Positions 17,966 to 27,463 are shown, counted from the stretch's first letter. The stretch is DNA of 37,283 nucleotides from an uncultured Cryomorphaceae bacterium (GCA_913056155.1 CAJXMT010000004.1:1-37283), one strand, 5' to 3'. The notes: a model not told the origin generated them from the sequence alone. Program-made: numbers and translations.

Positions 17966-20683
17966 ATGTTTAAAATAATGCTCTCCCGTTTTTTGGTTCT
18001 GACCATGATTATGCTGGCGGCAACCGCGCACGCTACACATAACCGTGCAGGGGAAATCACCTATAAATATTTGGGGGGACTGGAATATGAAGTTACAATA
18101 ACTACCTATACAAAAGCGTCATCAACTCAGGCAGACCGATGTTTTTTAGATCTTTTCTTTGGAGACGGCACATCAAAACAAGTTTATCGAAGTAACGGTA
18201 ATTTTGATCCGCAAAGAAATTGCAATGTAGGAGTGAACTTAGGAAATGATGTGCAGCTGAATGAATATACAACTACGCACCGGTATGAATCTGCCGGGCA
18301 GTATGAGCTCACTATGGAAGATCCCAATCGAAATGGCGGTGTTCAAAACATTCCCAATTCAATTGATGTCCAATTTGCACTTAAAAGCACTATTTTTGTT
18401 TATAACTCCGGCACTCCTAATTCTTCTCCTAAACTAACTATTCCTCCTGTTGATGAAGGGTGTTTGGGTCGTATTTATCAACACAACCCGGGCGCGGTGG
18501 ATCAGGACTTGGAAATCAACGGTACATCAGATAGTTTTCATTATGAACTCGCGGTAAGTTTGGCAGATTCAGCCTTGCCTATTCCTAATTTTGAATGGCC
18601 GGATCAAATAGTGCCGGGGGCTAATAATCAATTATCTATTGATAATGTAACGGGTACTTTAACTTGGAATGCACCGCGGCGCAGCGGAGAGTACAACGTG
18701 GCGATGACTATTGAAGAGTATCGCGAAATTAATGGTCGTATGCGCATTGTGGGGCGGGTACTTCGCGATATCCAAATTTTTATTGACGATTGCGCGCAAG
18801 ATCCACCCGTTATTTCGCCGGTGAATGACACATGTGTTACGGCAGGAGAGCAGCTTACTAAAGAGATTCTTGCCCGTACCGTAAATCAAGGATTTCAAAT
18901 AAAGGGAAATGCTTTTGGAGATCCTTTTCAAGTAGCCGGTCAACGAGCCTCTTTTCAGCCCACTTATAATAACGACAGGTCTGAGATGAACGGTATTTTT
19001 CGTTGGAATACAGAGTGCCGCCATATTAGATTGAATCCTTACAATGTTGTGGTGCGTGTTCAAGATGAAAATCCCGCCGGGGCTTTTTCTCCTAAATTAT
19101 CATCTTATACTACCTGGAAAACGCAAGTGGTGGCTCCGCCTCCCGAAGATGAAATCGCAGAGCCTGAAGGTAACGGAATACGCATAAATTGGAATTACCC
19201 CGTTTGTGATAACCATATAGGTTACCGCGTTTACCGCCGAACCGATAGTACCGGATATGAAGCACCCGATTGTATAACTGGAGTTCCTGCCACTACGGGC
19301 TATGATTTTATAGGTGCGGTGAACAGTAAGGATGTCACTACTTACTATGATGATGAAAACGGTGACGGCCTTAAAAACGGAATCAAATATTGTTATATGA
19401 TAACGGCCGTTTATGAAGACGGCTCTGAAAGTTACCCCACATCTGAAGTATGCTCTCAGTTGCGTCGTGATGTTCCCATTATTACCCGAGTGAGCGTGAA
19501 TAATACCGATGAATTTAACGGCTCAGATACAGTGATGTGGTCCCCACCGCTTGAATTGGATTTGACACAATTTACAGGGCCTTATGCGTATCGGGTTTTT
19601 CGCCGGGTGGCGATAGGTGATTTTTCACTCATTCACACAACCGCAACAGAAGCCGATATACTTGATTTGGACACTGTTTTTGTTGATGAAGATTTAAACA
19701 CCCGAGACAACAGGCATACTTACCGCATTGAATTAATGAATAACGGTGAGCCTCTTAACCTTTCAACAGAGGCCTCATCTCCCTTTTTAGAGGGTAGGGG
19801 TTTAGATAATAGAGTGGTTCTAAAGATTAATAAAAACGTTCCGTGGATAAATAATCAATATGTTTTTTATCGGCAAAATTTAAATACCGGCAATTTTGAG
19901 GTTTTGGATACAGTAGCAGAGCCCACTTATACAGACACCGGCTTAAAAAATTTACAAGAACGTTGTTATAAGGTTTTGACCATAGGAGAATATACCATTG
20001 ATAAAATATTAACCCCGCTATATAACTTTTCCCAAGAAGTTTGTGTGATGCCGGTAGATAGTCAACCCCCCTGCCCGCCGCCCGCACCTGTTGTTGACAG
20101 TGAATGTGAGCTGTTTCAAAATGAAATTACGTGGCAAAATCCCTCTAATTTATGTGATACGGTTGATGATGTAGTGGCCTACAACCTGTATTTTAAACCG
20201 TTCAAGAACGAGGGTGAATTTGAAATTATTGAACAATTCGATAATGGTGAGGATACCACCGTTTTCTATTCTAATATGAAATCGGTTGCAGGCTGTTATG
20301 CTGTAACAGCCATAGATTCGTTTAACAACGAAAGTTTTTTGAGTGAATCTTCGTGTGTGGATAATTGCCCGGAATATGAATTGCCCAACGTTATAACGCC
20401 GGGAGGTGACGGATATAATGACTTTTTTAAACCTTTTCCTTATCGTTATGTAGATCGAATAGATTTAAAAATGTTTAATCGTTGGGGTAAATTGGTTTTT
20501 GAATCTGAAGATCCCGATATCATGTGGGACGGCCGCCTAATGGGTGAAGGAGATTTTGTGCCAGCCGGAACGTATTTCTATACCTGTGAGGTGTATGAAA
20601 TAAGCTTGGAAGGTATTATTCCTCGAACACTCAAAGGAAATCTTACTATTATGTATCAAGATCGCAAATATCCGCAAGAATAA
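17966..20683 (+). CDS. Large secreted protein with T9SS type B (gliding motility-associated) C-terminal domain
   Basis: Signal peptide, HNRAGEITYKYLGGLEYEVTITTYTKASS, FnIII-like modules, C-terminal LPNVITPGGDGYNDFFKPF...FNRWGKLVFES...WDGRLMGEGDFVPAGTYFYTCEV. Confidence 0.9.
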   Translation: MFKIMLSRFLVLTMIMLAATAHATHNRAGEITYKYLGGLEYEVTITTYTKASSTQADRCFLDLFFGDGTSKQVYRSNGNFDPQRNCNVGVNLGNDVQLNEYTTTHRYESAGQYELTMEDPNRNGGVQNIPNSIDVQFALKSTIFVYNSGTPNSSPKLTIPPVDEGCLGRIYQHNPGAVDQDLEINGTSDSFHYELAVSLADSALPIPNFEWPDQIVPGANNQLSIDNVTGTLTWNAPRRSGEYNVAMTIEEYREINGRMRIVGRVLRDIQIFIDDCAQDPPVISPVNDTCVTAGEQLTKEILARTVNQGFQIKGNAFGDPFQVAGQRASFQPTYNNDRSEMNGIFRWNTECRHIRLNPYNVVVRVQDENPAGAFSPKLSSYTTWKTQVVAPPPEDEIAEPEGNGIRINWNYPVCDNHIGYRVYRRTDSTGYEAPDCITGVPATTGYDFIGAVNSKDVTTYYDDENGDGLKNGIKYCYMITAVYEDGSESYPTSEVCSQLRRDVPIITRVSVNNTDEFNGSDTVMWSPPLELDLTQFTGPYAYRVFRRVAIGDFSLIHTTATEADILDLDTVFVDEDLNTRDNRHTYRIELMNNGEPLNLSTEASSPFLEGRGLDNRVVLKINKNVPWINNQYVFYRQNLNTGNFEVLDTVAEPTYTDTGLKNLQERCYKVLTIGEYTIDKILTPLYNFSQEVCVMPVDSQPPCPPPAPVVDSECELFQNEITWQNPSNLCDTVDDVVAYNLYFKPFKNEGEFEIIEQFDNGEDTTVFYSNMKSVAGCYAVTAIDSFNNESFLSESSCVDNCPEYELPNVITPGGDGYNDFFKPFPYRYVDRIDLKMFNRWGKLVFESEDPDIMWDGRLMGEGDFVPAGTYFYTCEVYEISLEGIIPRTLKGNLTIMYQDRKYPQE
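17995..18008 (-). repeat. Dispersed 14-mer variant, TCATGGTCAGAACC
   Basis: Core GGTCAGAACC intact, T-tract degraded; in signal peptide codons (LVLT). Confidence 0.6.
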
Positions 20684-21283
20684 ATGTTTACAGGAATAAT
20701 TGAAGAATGCGGCGTAATTAAAAAAATCACCCGTGAAAATACCAATGTTACTTTTGAAGTTGAAGCTGATATGTCACCGCAACTTAAGGTAGATCAAAGC
20801 TTGGCGCATAATGGCGTTTGCTTAACAGTTACAGGTTTTGGTCAGAACCGAAATTCATACACCGTAACCGCCATTGATGAAACATTACAACGTTCATCAC
20901 TCGGCGGTCTAAAGCCGGGGGGTGAAGTGAACTTGGAGCGCTGTATGCAAATGAATGGCCGTTTGGACGGACACATCGTTCAAGGTCACGTAGATCAAAA
21001 AGGGGTAGTGACAAAAGTGGAGGATGAAGACGGCAGTTGGAGGTTTTACTTCAAATACAAAGATAAAAGCCACCTCACTGTTGAAAAAGGCTCAATCACC
21101 GTAAACGGCGTGAGTTTAACGGTTGTAGATTCGGAGCCGGGAATATTTTCCGTTGCTGTTATTCCTTATACCTATGAGCATACCAATTTTAAAAACTTGA
21201 AACCCGGCGATGAGGTGAATTTAGAGTTTGATGTGATTGGAAAGTACGTAGGCGCATACTTGAAACAACAAGCACCTTCTTAA
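20684..21283 (+). CDS. ribE: Riboflavin synthase subunit alpha
   Basis: MFTGIIEECGVI...NGVCLTV...GHIVQGHVDQ and the second lumazine-binding repeat NGVSLTVVD...YTYEHTNFKNLKPGDEVNLEFDVIGKYV. Confidence 0.96.
   Translation: MFTGIIEECGVIKKITRENTNVTFEVEADMSPQLKVDQSLAHNGVCLTVTGFGQNRNSYTVTAIDETLQRSSLGGLKPGGEVNLERCMQMNGRLDGHIVQGHVDQKGVVTKVEDEDGSWRFYFKYKDKSHLTVEKGSITVNGVSLTVVDSEPGIFSVAVIPYTYEHTNFKNLKPGDEVNLEFDVIGKYVGAYLKQQAPS
20836..20849 (+). repeat. Dispersed 14-mer, TTTTGGTCAGAACC
   Basis: Exact; inside ribE, read as FGQNR. Confidence 0.9.
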
Positions 21284-21612
21284 GTGTTATTGTTTTTTCG
21301 GTTTACCTATGAAATATCTCAAACAAAATACGCCGAATATGGAACGGCTTCACTCCATTTTTAATTTATCGAAACCATTTTTAATAAAATTTACAACGTT
21401 AAATTACTGATTTAAAGTATGATTTTAAAACCTTATTTTTTTAATTCCGTTTGTTGTTTTGGATATACGCCTTTTCGCAAAACTTTATTGGAATCTGTGC
21501 GGACTCTCATTTCTTCAAAGGTCGAACTTGTGCATACATTTGCGCTGAAATCCTGAAATCTGTGAAACAATTATTTTTTATTCATATCAGCTTTGATTTA
21601 GCTATTCTTTAC

Positions 21613-23754
21613 ATGCCGACAAAAGTTTTAAACGCATTGAGTTTAAGACGCAAAGACATTTACGGTAAAAGTATAGAGTGCGTTTTTTCAGTTGCTGAAG
21701 AAGTTCAAGAATTAAAGGTAGGCAGTACTTTTTGCATGTCAACTACTGATTTATCTACTGAACTCTTGTGTGAGGTAGTTGATATAGACGACCACCCGGG
21801 TTCAGAAAAAATCATTGTCAAAGTAGACTATTTGGGTAAAGACGTACTCCCCATAAAAAATTACCGCAACCTGCCCGAATTAATTGATACGGTTACTACG
21901 GAGGTGAACGAAATAGTTTACAGATTTGAATTCTTCCCTTATCCACACTTCGTATTTATCAATGATGCCATTACCTCATTAACAGGTTATACGCCTGAAG
22001 AACACTATGAGGATTACCGCTTTATTTTTAAATATATACATCCTGAGGATAAAAATCTTGTAGAAGAAATTTTAGCTCAAGGCCCGGCTGAAGATTCTGA
22101 AGAGACGATATTGAGGTGGATTACAAAGGAAGGCCAAGAAATCGTGGTTCAACACAGGTTAGAAAAGCTCGTAGAAAATGGAAAGTGCATAGGTTTTAAA
22201 GGAGTTAATACTGATGTAACTAAGCTGCAAAATAAAGTTGAAGAAGTAAAAGAAGTATCGTTAGTACGCAAACTTCTCAATGAGATTGCCAACAGATTCG
22301 TTAATGTTAAAGCGAGTAAACTCGATTCACTGATTAATCAATCTATTCAAGAACTGGCCGAATATGTAGATGCCGATCGTTTTTACCTTATCACCTACGA
22401 CTTAGAAAACCTATTGAGTTCCAATACGCACGAGTGGTGTGCTCCCGGAATTGAACCCCAAATAGATGAACTTCAAAATATTCCCGTTGATGGAATTCCA
22501 CAGTGGCTTGAAGCGCACTTAAACCATGAAATATTAGAAATTCCGGACGTACTTGCATTACCCAAAGATGATAACGTACGTGAGATTTTGGAGCCCCAAG
22601 GCATAAAGAGCCTGATTACTTTTCCCGTTTTTGTGGCTGGCGAACTTTTTGCCTTCGTAGGTATTGATTCAGTAAAAGACTACCATAACTACACATCGGC
22701 AGAAAGAGAAGTGCTAAAGTTGTTTGCGAAATTACTGGGAAACACCTACGAAAAAATGCGTGCCAATCAAAAGCTTATTGAAACCACAGACTTTTTAAAC
22801 GAGCTTATTGAGCAAAATCAGTCTCTTATTTACGTTAAAGATCTTGATGGCATTTATTTGCGCGTAAATGAAGCGTGGGAGAAAACTATAGGCTTAACAC
22901 GTGAAAGGGTTCTTGGAAACGATGATTTTGATTTATTCCCCGATGAAATTGCCCGTCAATTTAAAGAGAACGATCACATGGTTCTTGAGAAAGGTGAAAT
23001 CATCAACGTAGAAGAAAAGCTCTCAACCGGTGAAAATGACTTGCGCTATTTTATTACAGTAAAATTTCCTCTGAAGGATAAGGAAGGCAAGATATATGCA
23101 ATATCAGGAGTGTCTACAGAAATTACCCAAAGAAAATTAGCACAACTGAAGATAGAGGCCGGCGAAAGGCGCTTTAGAACTCTTTTTGTGGAAAGCTCAA
23201 CTCCGATGGCTCTTATAAACGCTGATACGGGGTATTATGCAGATTTCAATCCCGCTTTTCAAAAAGTGTATGCTACAGGAGAGCTTCAGCCGAAAGAATT
23301 GCATATTACAGACTTTTCCTCACCAAAAACGGGCTACTTTGGTGATCACTTAATGAATGCCAAATCTGATGGATTTTTGACACTTAAACAGGAAAGCAAG
23401 TCAGGTAAAATTTTTCACGTGAGGATTTCGGGATGTTTTATAGAACTTGATGGTAAAAAGTTACTTTATGAGGTTATTTTTGATGTGAGCGATCAAGTTG
23501 CATATGAAAATGCCATCGTACAACAAAACGAAAAACTAAAAGAAATTGCTTGGGAGCAATCACATATTGTTCGAGCCCCCTTAGTGAGAACGATGGCATT
23601 GATTGATTATTTTGAAGATGAACAGCTTTTACCTCCTGAAGTAAAAGCTGATTTTGAACAAATTAAAAAGTCTATGGAAGAATTGGATCAAATAACTCGG
23701 GGAATAGCTATAAAAGCGGATAAAACGAAAGTTAATGATTCATCCTTAAAGTAA
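21613..23754 (+). CDS. PAS/GAF multi-sensor protein ending in a HisKA-like H-box, with no visible HATPase domain
   Basis: PAS motifs (ITSLTGYTPEEHYEDYRFIFKYIHPEDK; LIYVKDLDGIYLRVNEAWEKTIG; ISGVSTEITQRK), a GAF segment, then IAWEQSHIVRAPLVRTMALIDYF about 60 aa before the stop. The track ORF begins at 21451; ATG 21613 is the more likely start. Confidence 0.78.
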   Translation: MPTKVLNALSLRRKDIYGKSIECVFSVAEEVQELKVGSTFCMSTTDLSTELLCEVVDIDDHPGSEKIIVKVDYLGKDVLPIKNYRNLPELIDTVTTEVNEIVYRFEFFPYPHFVFINDAITSLTGYTPEEHYEDYRFIFKYIHPEDKNLVEEILAQGPAEDSEETILRWITKEGQEIVVQHRLEKLVENGKCIGFKGVNTDVTKLQNKVEEVKEVSLVRKLLNEIANRFVNVKASKLDSLINQSIQELAEYVDADRFYLITYDLENLLSSNTHEWCAPGIEPQIDELQNIPVDGIPQWLEAHLNHEILEIPDVLALPKDDNVREILEPQGIKSLITFPVFVAGELFAFVGIDSVKDYHNYTSAEREVLKLFAKLLGNTYEKMRANQKLIETTDFLNELIEQNQSLIYVKDLDGIYLRVNEAWEKTIGLTRERVLGNDDFDLFPDEIARQFKENDHMVLEKGEIINVEEKLSTGENDLRYFITVKFPLKDKEGKIYAISGVSTEITQRKLAQLKIEAGERRFRTLFVESSTPMALINADTGYYADFNPAFQKVYATGELQPKELHITDFSSPKTGYFGDHLMNAKSDGFLTLKQESKSGKIFHVRISGCFIELDGKKLLYEVIFDVSDQVAYENAIVQQNEKLKEIAWEQSHIVRAPLVRTMALIDYFEDEQLLPPEVKADFEQIKKSMEELDQITRGIAIKADKTKVNDSSLK

Positions 23755-23759
23755 GAGCT

Positions 23760-24200
23760 ATGAAAGACACACAGATTATTCTTGTAGATGACGACCCCAT
23801 TATTCTCAAGCTTCAAGTTAGGGTATTGACAAAAACACTTGGCGTTTCTCCTAAACATTTCTTAAATGGTATCGACGCCCTTGATTACTTGAAAAACGTA
23901 TATGACGAAAAATCCAGCTTTATCATACTTTTAGATATCAATATGCCTGAAGTGTCCGGTTGGGATGTGTTGGATGAAATTCAAAAACTACCTTTTCACG
24001 ATAATGTCAAGGTAGCTTTAGTTACATCATCTGTAGATGCTTATGATAAGAGGAAAGCTGCTAAATATCATTCCGTGGTAGATTTTATAGAAAAACCTTT
24101 CAGACCCAATTGCATTGATAGATTGAAAGCAAATCCCGAATTATCAATTTTTTTGAGTGTGTTATTTGCCGGGTTATTTGTTTTACAAAGAGCTTATTAA
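23760..24200 (+). CDS. CheY-like response regulator
   Basis: IILVDDDPIILKLQ...ILLDINMPEVSGWDVLDEI...VALVTSS...VDFIEKPF; 5 nt after the PAS gene. Confidence 0.9.
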   Translation: MKDTQIILVDDDPIILKLQVRVLTKTLGVSPKHFLNGIDALDYLKNVYDEKSSFIILLDINMPEVSGWDVLDEIQKLPFHDNVKVALVTSSVDAYDKRKAAKYHSVVDFIEKPFRPNCIDRLKANPELSIFLSVLFAGLFVLQRAY

Positions 24201-24956
24201 ATTCTCTTCTACTCCGCTCCATAGCATTTGCCTTTTTTGTAAACACATTTTTGAAGCCTCAGCAGCCTCCTCTATTTTAAGCGGATCATTTCCACATAAA
24301 TTTGCTGTCATTTGCAATGAGAGCTCCCCGTGCTCATCTCCATCAATTTCTATATGTCGGTCTAAATAATATTTAAAGGTTTTCAGCTTCTCCGGAAACT
24401 TTTTGTGTAAATCATTCACCAAAACCTGAAACATATCAGGAATCAAATCTTCACGGCCAAAAGTAAACACAGCTGCCGTAACATGAGGCTTAGCAGTATC
24501 AATTACATCAAAAGTGTAAGAGGTAAAATCTTGGGCGGCTTTTGGGGCATCAGAAGCTTTTAACGCTTCCCTCACGGGCATACCGGAACGTATTAACTCT
24601 TCAAACTTCCTTATGGAGCCGGTGTCAGCTCCTACATCATCCATAGCGTTTAAATACATTTCGTAATGGCTCACGCGCTTGCCGGCTTCATCAACATCTG
24701 ACTCTTCAGCCACGACAATTTCATTTATAAAATACGCCGCCTGCGTATTAGGTTTCGGTAACCATGGAACACGGGTACATGTGAGCCGGGTTTGTAGTGA
24801 TTTGAGTAATGACATAAAGTCCCAAACCGCAAAAACATGATGTTCCATAAAAACTTTTATGTCTTCAATGGTACGCAGTTTTTTGTAGAGTGAGTGTTCA
24901 ACGACAACCTTTCGCTCCTTCATTAGCTCCTGTTCAATATCTTTAATATTTTTCAT
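24183..24956 (-). CDS. DUF3050-like protein, probable heme-oxygenase-like fold
   Basis: KVFMEHHVFAVWDFMSLLKSLQ, SHYEMYLNAMDDVGADTG and DRHIEIDGDEHGELS match a conserved Bacteroidetes/proteobacterial family. Confidence 0.75.
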   Translation of the reverse strand: MKNIKDIEQELMKERKVVVEHSLYKKLRTIEDIKVFMEHHVFAVWDFMSLLKSLQTRLTCTRVPWLPKPNTQAAYFINEIVVAEESDVDEAGKRVSHYEMYLNAMDDVGADTGSIRKFEELIRSGMPVREALKASDAPKAAQDFTSYTFDVIDTAKPHVTAAVFTFGREDLIPDMFQVLVNDLHKKFPEKLKTFKYYLDRHIEIDGDEHGELSLQMTANLCGNDPLKIEEAAEASKMCLQKRQMLWSGVEENLISSL

Positions 24957-25013
24957 ATTTAATTACTTGCGAATAAGTAACATTCGCCGAGACACTGTTG
25001 TTTACTCCAAACG

Positions 25014-25049
25014 AAAAAAAACCCTCGAGAACTGTCAAATACTCGAAGG
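25014..25049 (-). terminator. Rho-independent terminator of the TonB-dependent receptor gene
   Basis: Minus strand CCTTCGAG-loop-CTCGAGGG (one T:G wobble) followed by a T-tract. Confidence 0.7.
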
Positions 25050-25061
25050 ATAAAAAAGTCA

Positions 25062-27386
25062 TTAAAATTTCAAATTCAGTGTAGCATAAACATGCCTTGG
25101 CGGCTGCACAAAATAACCGGGTTGCATACCGCTTTCCGTTTGTACAGGTACACCGTTTGTGTAGTATAACTCATCAAAAATGTTGTTTACACGTACACTA
25201 AATGAGTGTTGTTTCCAAAACTTCCATCGCAGGCCTAAATCAGTGATAAAGGATTCGGGAACAATAAAATCTCTATTGTTAGTGAGTTCAGTGAAACTCT
25301 CACTGAGGTATCGGGTTCTGATCGAAATAAATAAATCTTTTACAGCCTCAGCTTCAAGTGTGGTTTGCACATTCCACTCCGGACTCAAAATAGGCGTAAT
25401 GTCCTCAAAAACCTCATCACTTCCTTCCGGGCTGTATTGTGATATGCGTGCTTGCATCCAAGTAGCATTACCGTAAAGGCGTAAAAAGTGTAAAATATCC
25501 CAGCTGTAATCAAGCTCAATACCGGCACGATAACTCGATTCTTGATTTTTGTAAACCTGAACAAAACCCTCGGGAATAAACTCGCCAATGGGAGCTATTT
25601 CATTTTCAAACTGCATGTAAAATACATTGGCATTTACTGCTACATTTTTACCTCTTGACTTAATTCCGGCTTCTAAATTATTCACATACTCCGGCTTTAC
25701 GGCATTAACATTTTGTGCTAAAGCAATATTTCCCGGATTTATTTGAGTGGAACCCAAAATATCAAATCGCGTGGGTTCGCGACCCGTTCTTCCTATCGAG
25801 GCATAAGCATCCAGCCTGTCATTAACGCTATAAGTTATTCCTGCTTTTGGGTTTATAAAAAGCCATTGCCTGTCAGGTATGTTTTGGTCAGAACCTAAAA
25901 ACGCCGCATCGGGTTCAAGTGAGAGTTCAACACCTCGCACCTGCACATCGCCAAACAACGTAAACTTGCCGAGTTTTTGCTTGCCTTTTACAAATGCTGA
26001 AAATTCATCTTTTTGAGAGCGGTCATCGTAATACGGATTGTCATAATTAGGAACGATTTGCTCTACATTTTGGCGGTGAAATGACGAAACATGCACGCCG
26101 GCATTCATTTTGGCTTTTCCTGTTTTTGATTCGCGATTCAATTGAGACATGGCACCAAAATGATTGTTGTACAACGGGTAATTGATTTGAGTAAATTGAC
26201 CGTTTTCATCTTCATAACCAAACGGGAAGTCACCTCCCGCGCCATTGTAGTAAAGGGTGTTTACTAATGAAGTTTGATTGTTAATTTGAAAATTGTGTTG
26301 CAATTGGGTCATCCATTGGCCAAAGTCATCTTGATCATTGGGCGAAATATAGTTGGTGCGCGGGTCGTTTTTGATATCGCTTAAAGCAACGGGAGTATAT
26401 GCCAATTGATTTTGTGAACGCCCTACAAAACCGGTGAACTTGAAAGTGTGTCTTTTGGCAAAATAAGCTCCCGATAAAAAGAAGGATTTTGAACTTGTTC
26501 CGGAATTATAACGATAACCGTCACTTTCTATTTGAGCGTAGCGCGCGTAAAAAGCAAAGTTATTATCCATTTTTCCGGTGTTTACTTCAGCACTTGCACG
26601 CATGGTGTTAAATGAGCCGCCGGTGAGTTGAATCTCAGTACTTGGCACAGTATCGTAAACATTAATTGACTCAAAGTTAATGCTGCCTGCATAAGATGAG
26701 GTTCCGTTGGAACTTGTTCCTACACCGCGCTGTATTTGAACAGACTCAATGCTGTTGCCGAAATCTGTAAAATTGGAGAAGAACACACCTTGATCAATCA
26801 TATCATTGAGAGGCACGCCGTTGAGCGTCATGTTGATGCGTGTTTGATCAATCCCCCGAAGCCGAAACCCGCCGTAATTAGAAAAGTTACCTCCACTCTC
26901 GGTATAAGTTACAATGGAAGGGGATAGTTCTTCGAGCAAAAATCCCGCGTCTTGACCTTGAAATTTTTGCTCAATTTCTTCACGGGTTCGGGTTGTTTGG
27001 GAAACAGGTTCATCCTCTTCGGCTCTAACAGCCATAATGGTGACTTCTTCACTTACAAATCCCGTATGCTCCAAGGTAACATTCAGCTCTGTTTTACCGG
27101 AAACGGTCACCGTTTTTTCTACAGGCTTGAAGCCTATAAATGAAAACATAATATCATAGTCACCCGGCTTGAGTTTGGTGAGTTCATAGTTGCCGTTTTC
27201 ATCAGCAGCGACACCTAATTTGGTACCCATTATTAATACCGTTGCACCCGGCAACGGTTCATTTGTGACGGATTGTACTTTTCCGTACAATGTGCCTTTT
27301 GGAGTTGACTCTTGTGCATTGACCTTGCTTAAGGTAAAGCCGCTCATCAATCCAAACATCAAAAACAGTTTTCCTAATTTATTCAT
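25062..27386 (-). CDS. TonB-dependent outer-membrane receptor, predicted thiamine-related uptake
   Basis: Signal peptide, carboxypeptidase-regulatory-like N-terminal domain (GTLYGKVQSVTNEPLPGATVLIMGTKLGVAADENGNYEL), plug and beta-barrel motifs, C-terminal aromatic end; preceded by a TPP riboswitch. Confidence 0.9.
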   Translation of the reverse strand: MNKLGKLFLMFGLMSGFTLSKVNAQESTPKGTLYGKVQSVTNEPLPGATVLIMGTKLGVAADENGNYELTKLKPGDYDIMFSFIGFKPVEKTVTVSGKTELNVTLEHTGFVSEEVTIMAVRAEEDEPVSQTTRTREEIEQKFQGQDAGFLLEELSPSIVTYTESGGNFSNYGGFRLRGIDQTRINMTLNGVPLNDMIDQGVFFSNFTDFGNSIESVQIQRGVGTSSNGTSSYAGSINFESINVYDTVPSTEIQLTGGSFNTMRASAEVNTGKMDNNFAFYARYAQIESDGYRYNSGTSSKSFFLSGAYFAKRHTFKFTGFVGRSQNQLAYTPVALSDIKNDPRTNYISPNDQDDFGQWMTQLQHNFQINNQTSLVNTLYYNGAGGDFPFGYEDENGQFTQINYPLYNNHFGAMSQLNRESKTGKAKMNAGVHVSSFHRQNVEQIVPNYDNPYYDDRSQKDEFSAFVKGKQKLGKFTLFGDVQVRGVELSLEPDAAFLGSDQNIPDRQWLFINPKAGITYSVNDRLDAYASIGRTGREPTRFDILGSTQINPGNIALAQNVNAVKPEYVNNLEAGIKSRGKNVAVNANVFYMQFENEIAPIGEFIPEGFVQVYKNQESSYRAGIELDYSWDILHFLRLYGNATWMQARISQYSPEGSDEVFEDITPILSPEWNVQTTLEAEAVKDLFISIRTRYLSESFTELTNNRDFIVPESFITDLGLRWKFWKQHSFSVRVNNIFDELYYTNGVPVQTESGMQPGYFVQPPRHVYATLNLKF
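25882..25895 (+). repeat. Dispersed 14-mer, TTTTGGTCAGAACC
   Basis: Exact; inside the TonB receptor gene (GSDQN on the coding strand). Confidence 0.9.
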
Positions 27387-27463
27387 AATGAATAGTTGTT
27401 TAGGGAAACCGGGGTAAATTTCCGTTTGGTTTTAAGTATTAAAGTTGTGCATTTTGCACGAAA

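Noticed and set aside
2419-25895. Explaining the 14-mer simply as a recurring protein motif GSDQN
   Set aside because: Only four of the coding copies read GSDQN/T; others are FGQNR, LVRA, LVLT and ALTR in other frames or strands, and two exact copies are intergenic.
2419-25895. Explaining the 14-mer as a transposon or MITE terminus
   Set aside because: Flanks differ completely at every site, no paired inverted copies or target-site duplications are visible, and coding frames are uninterrupted.
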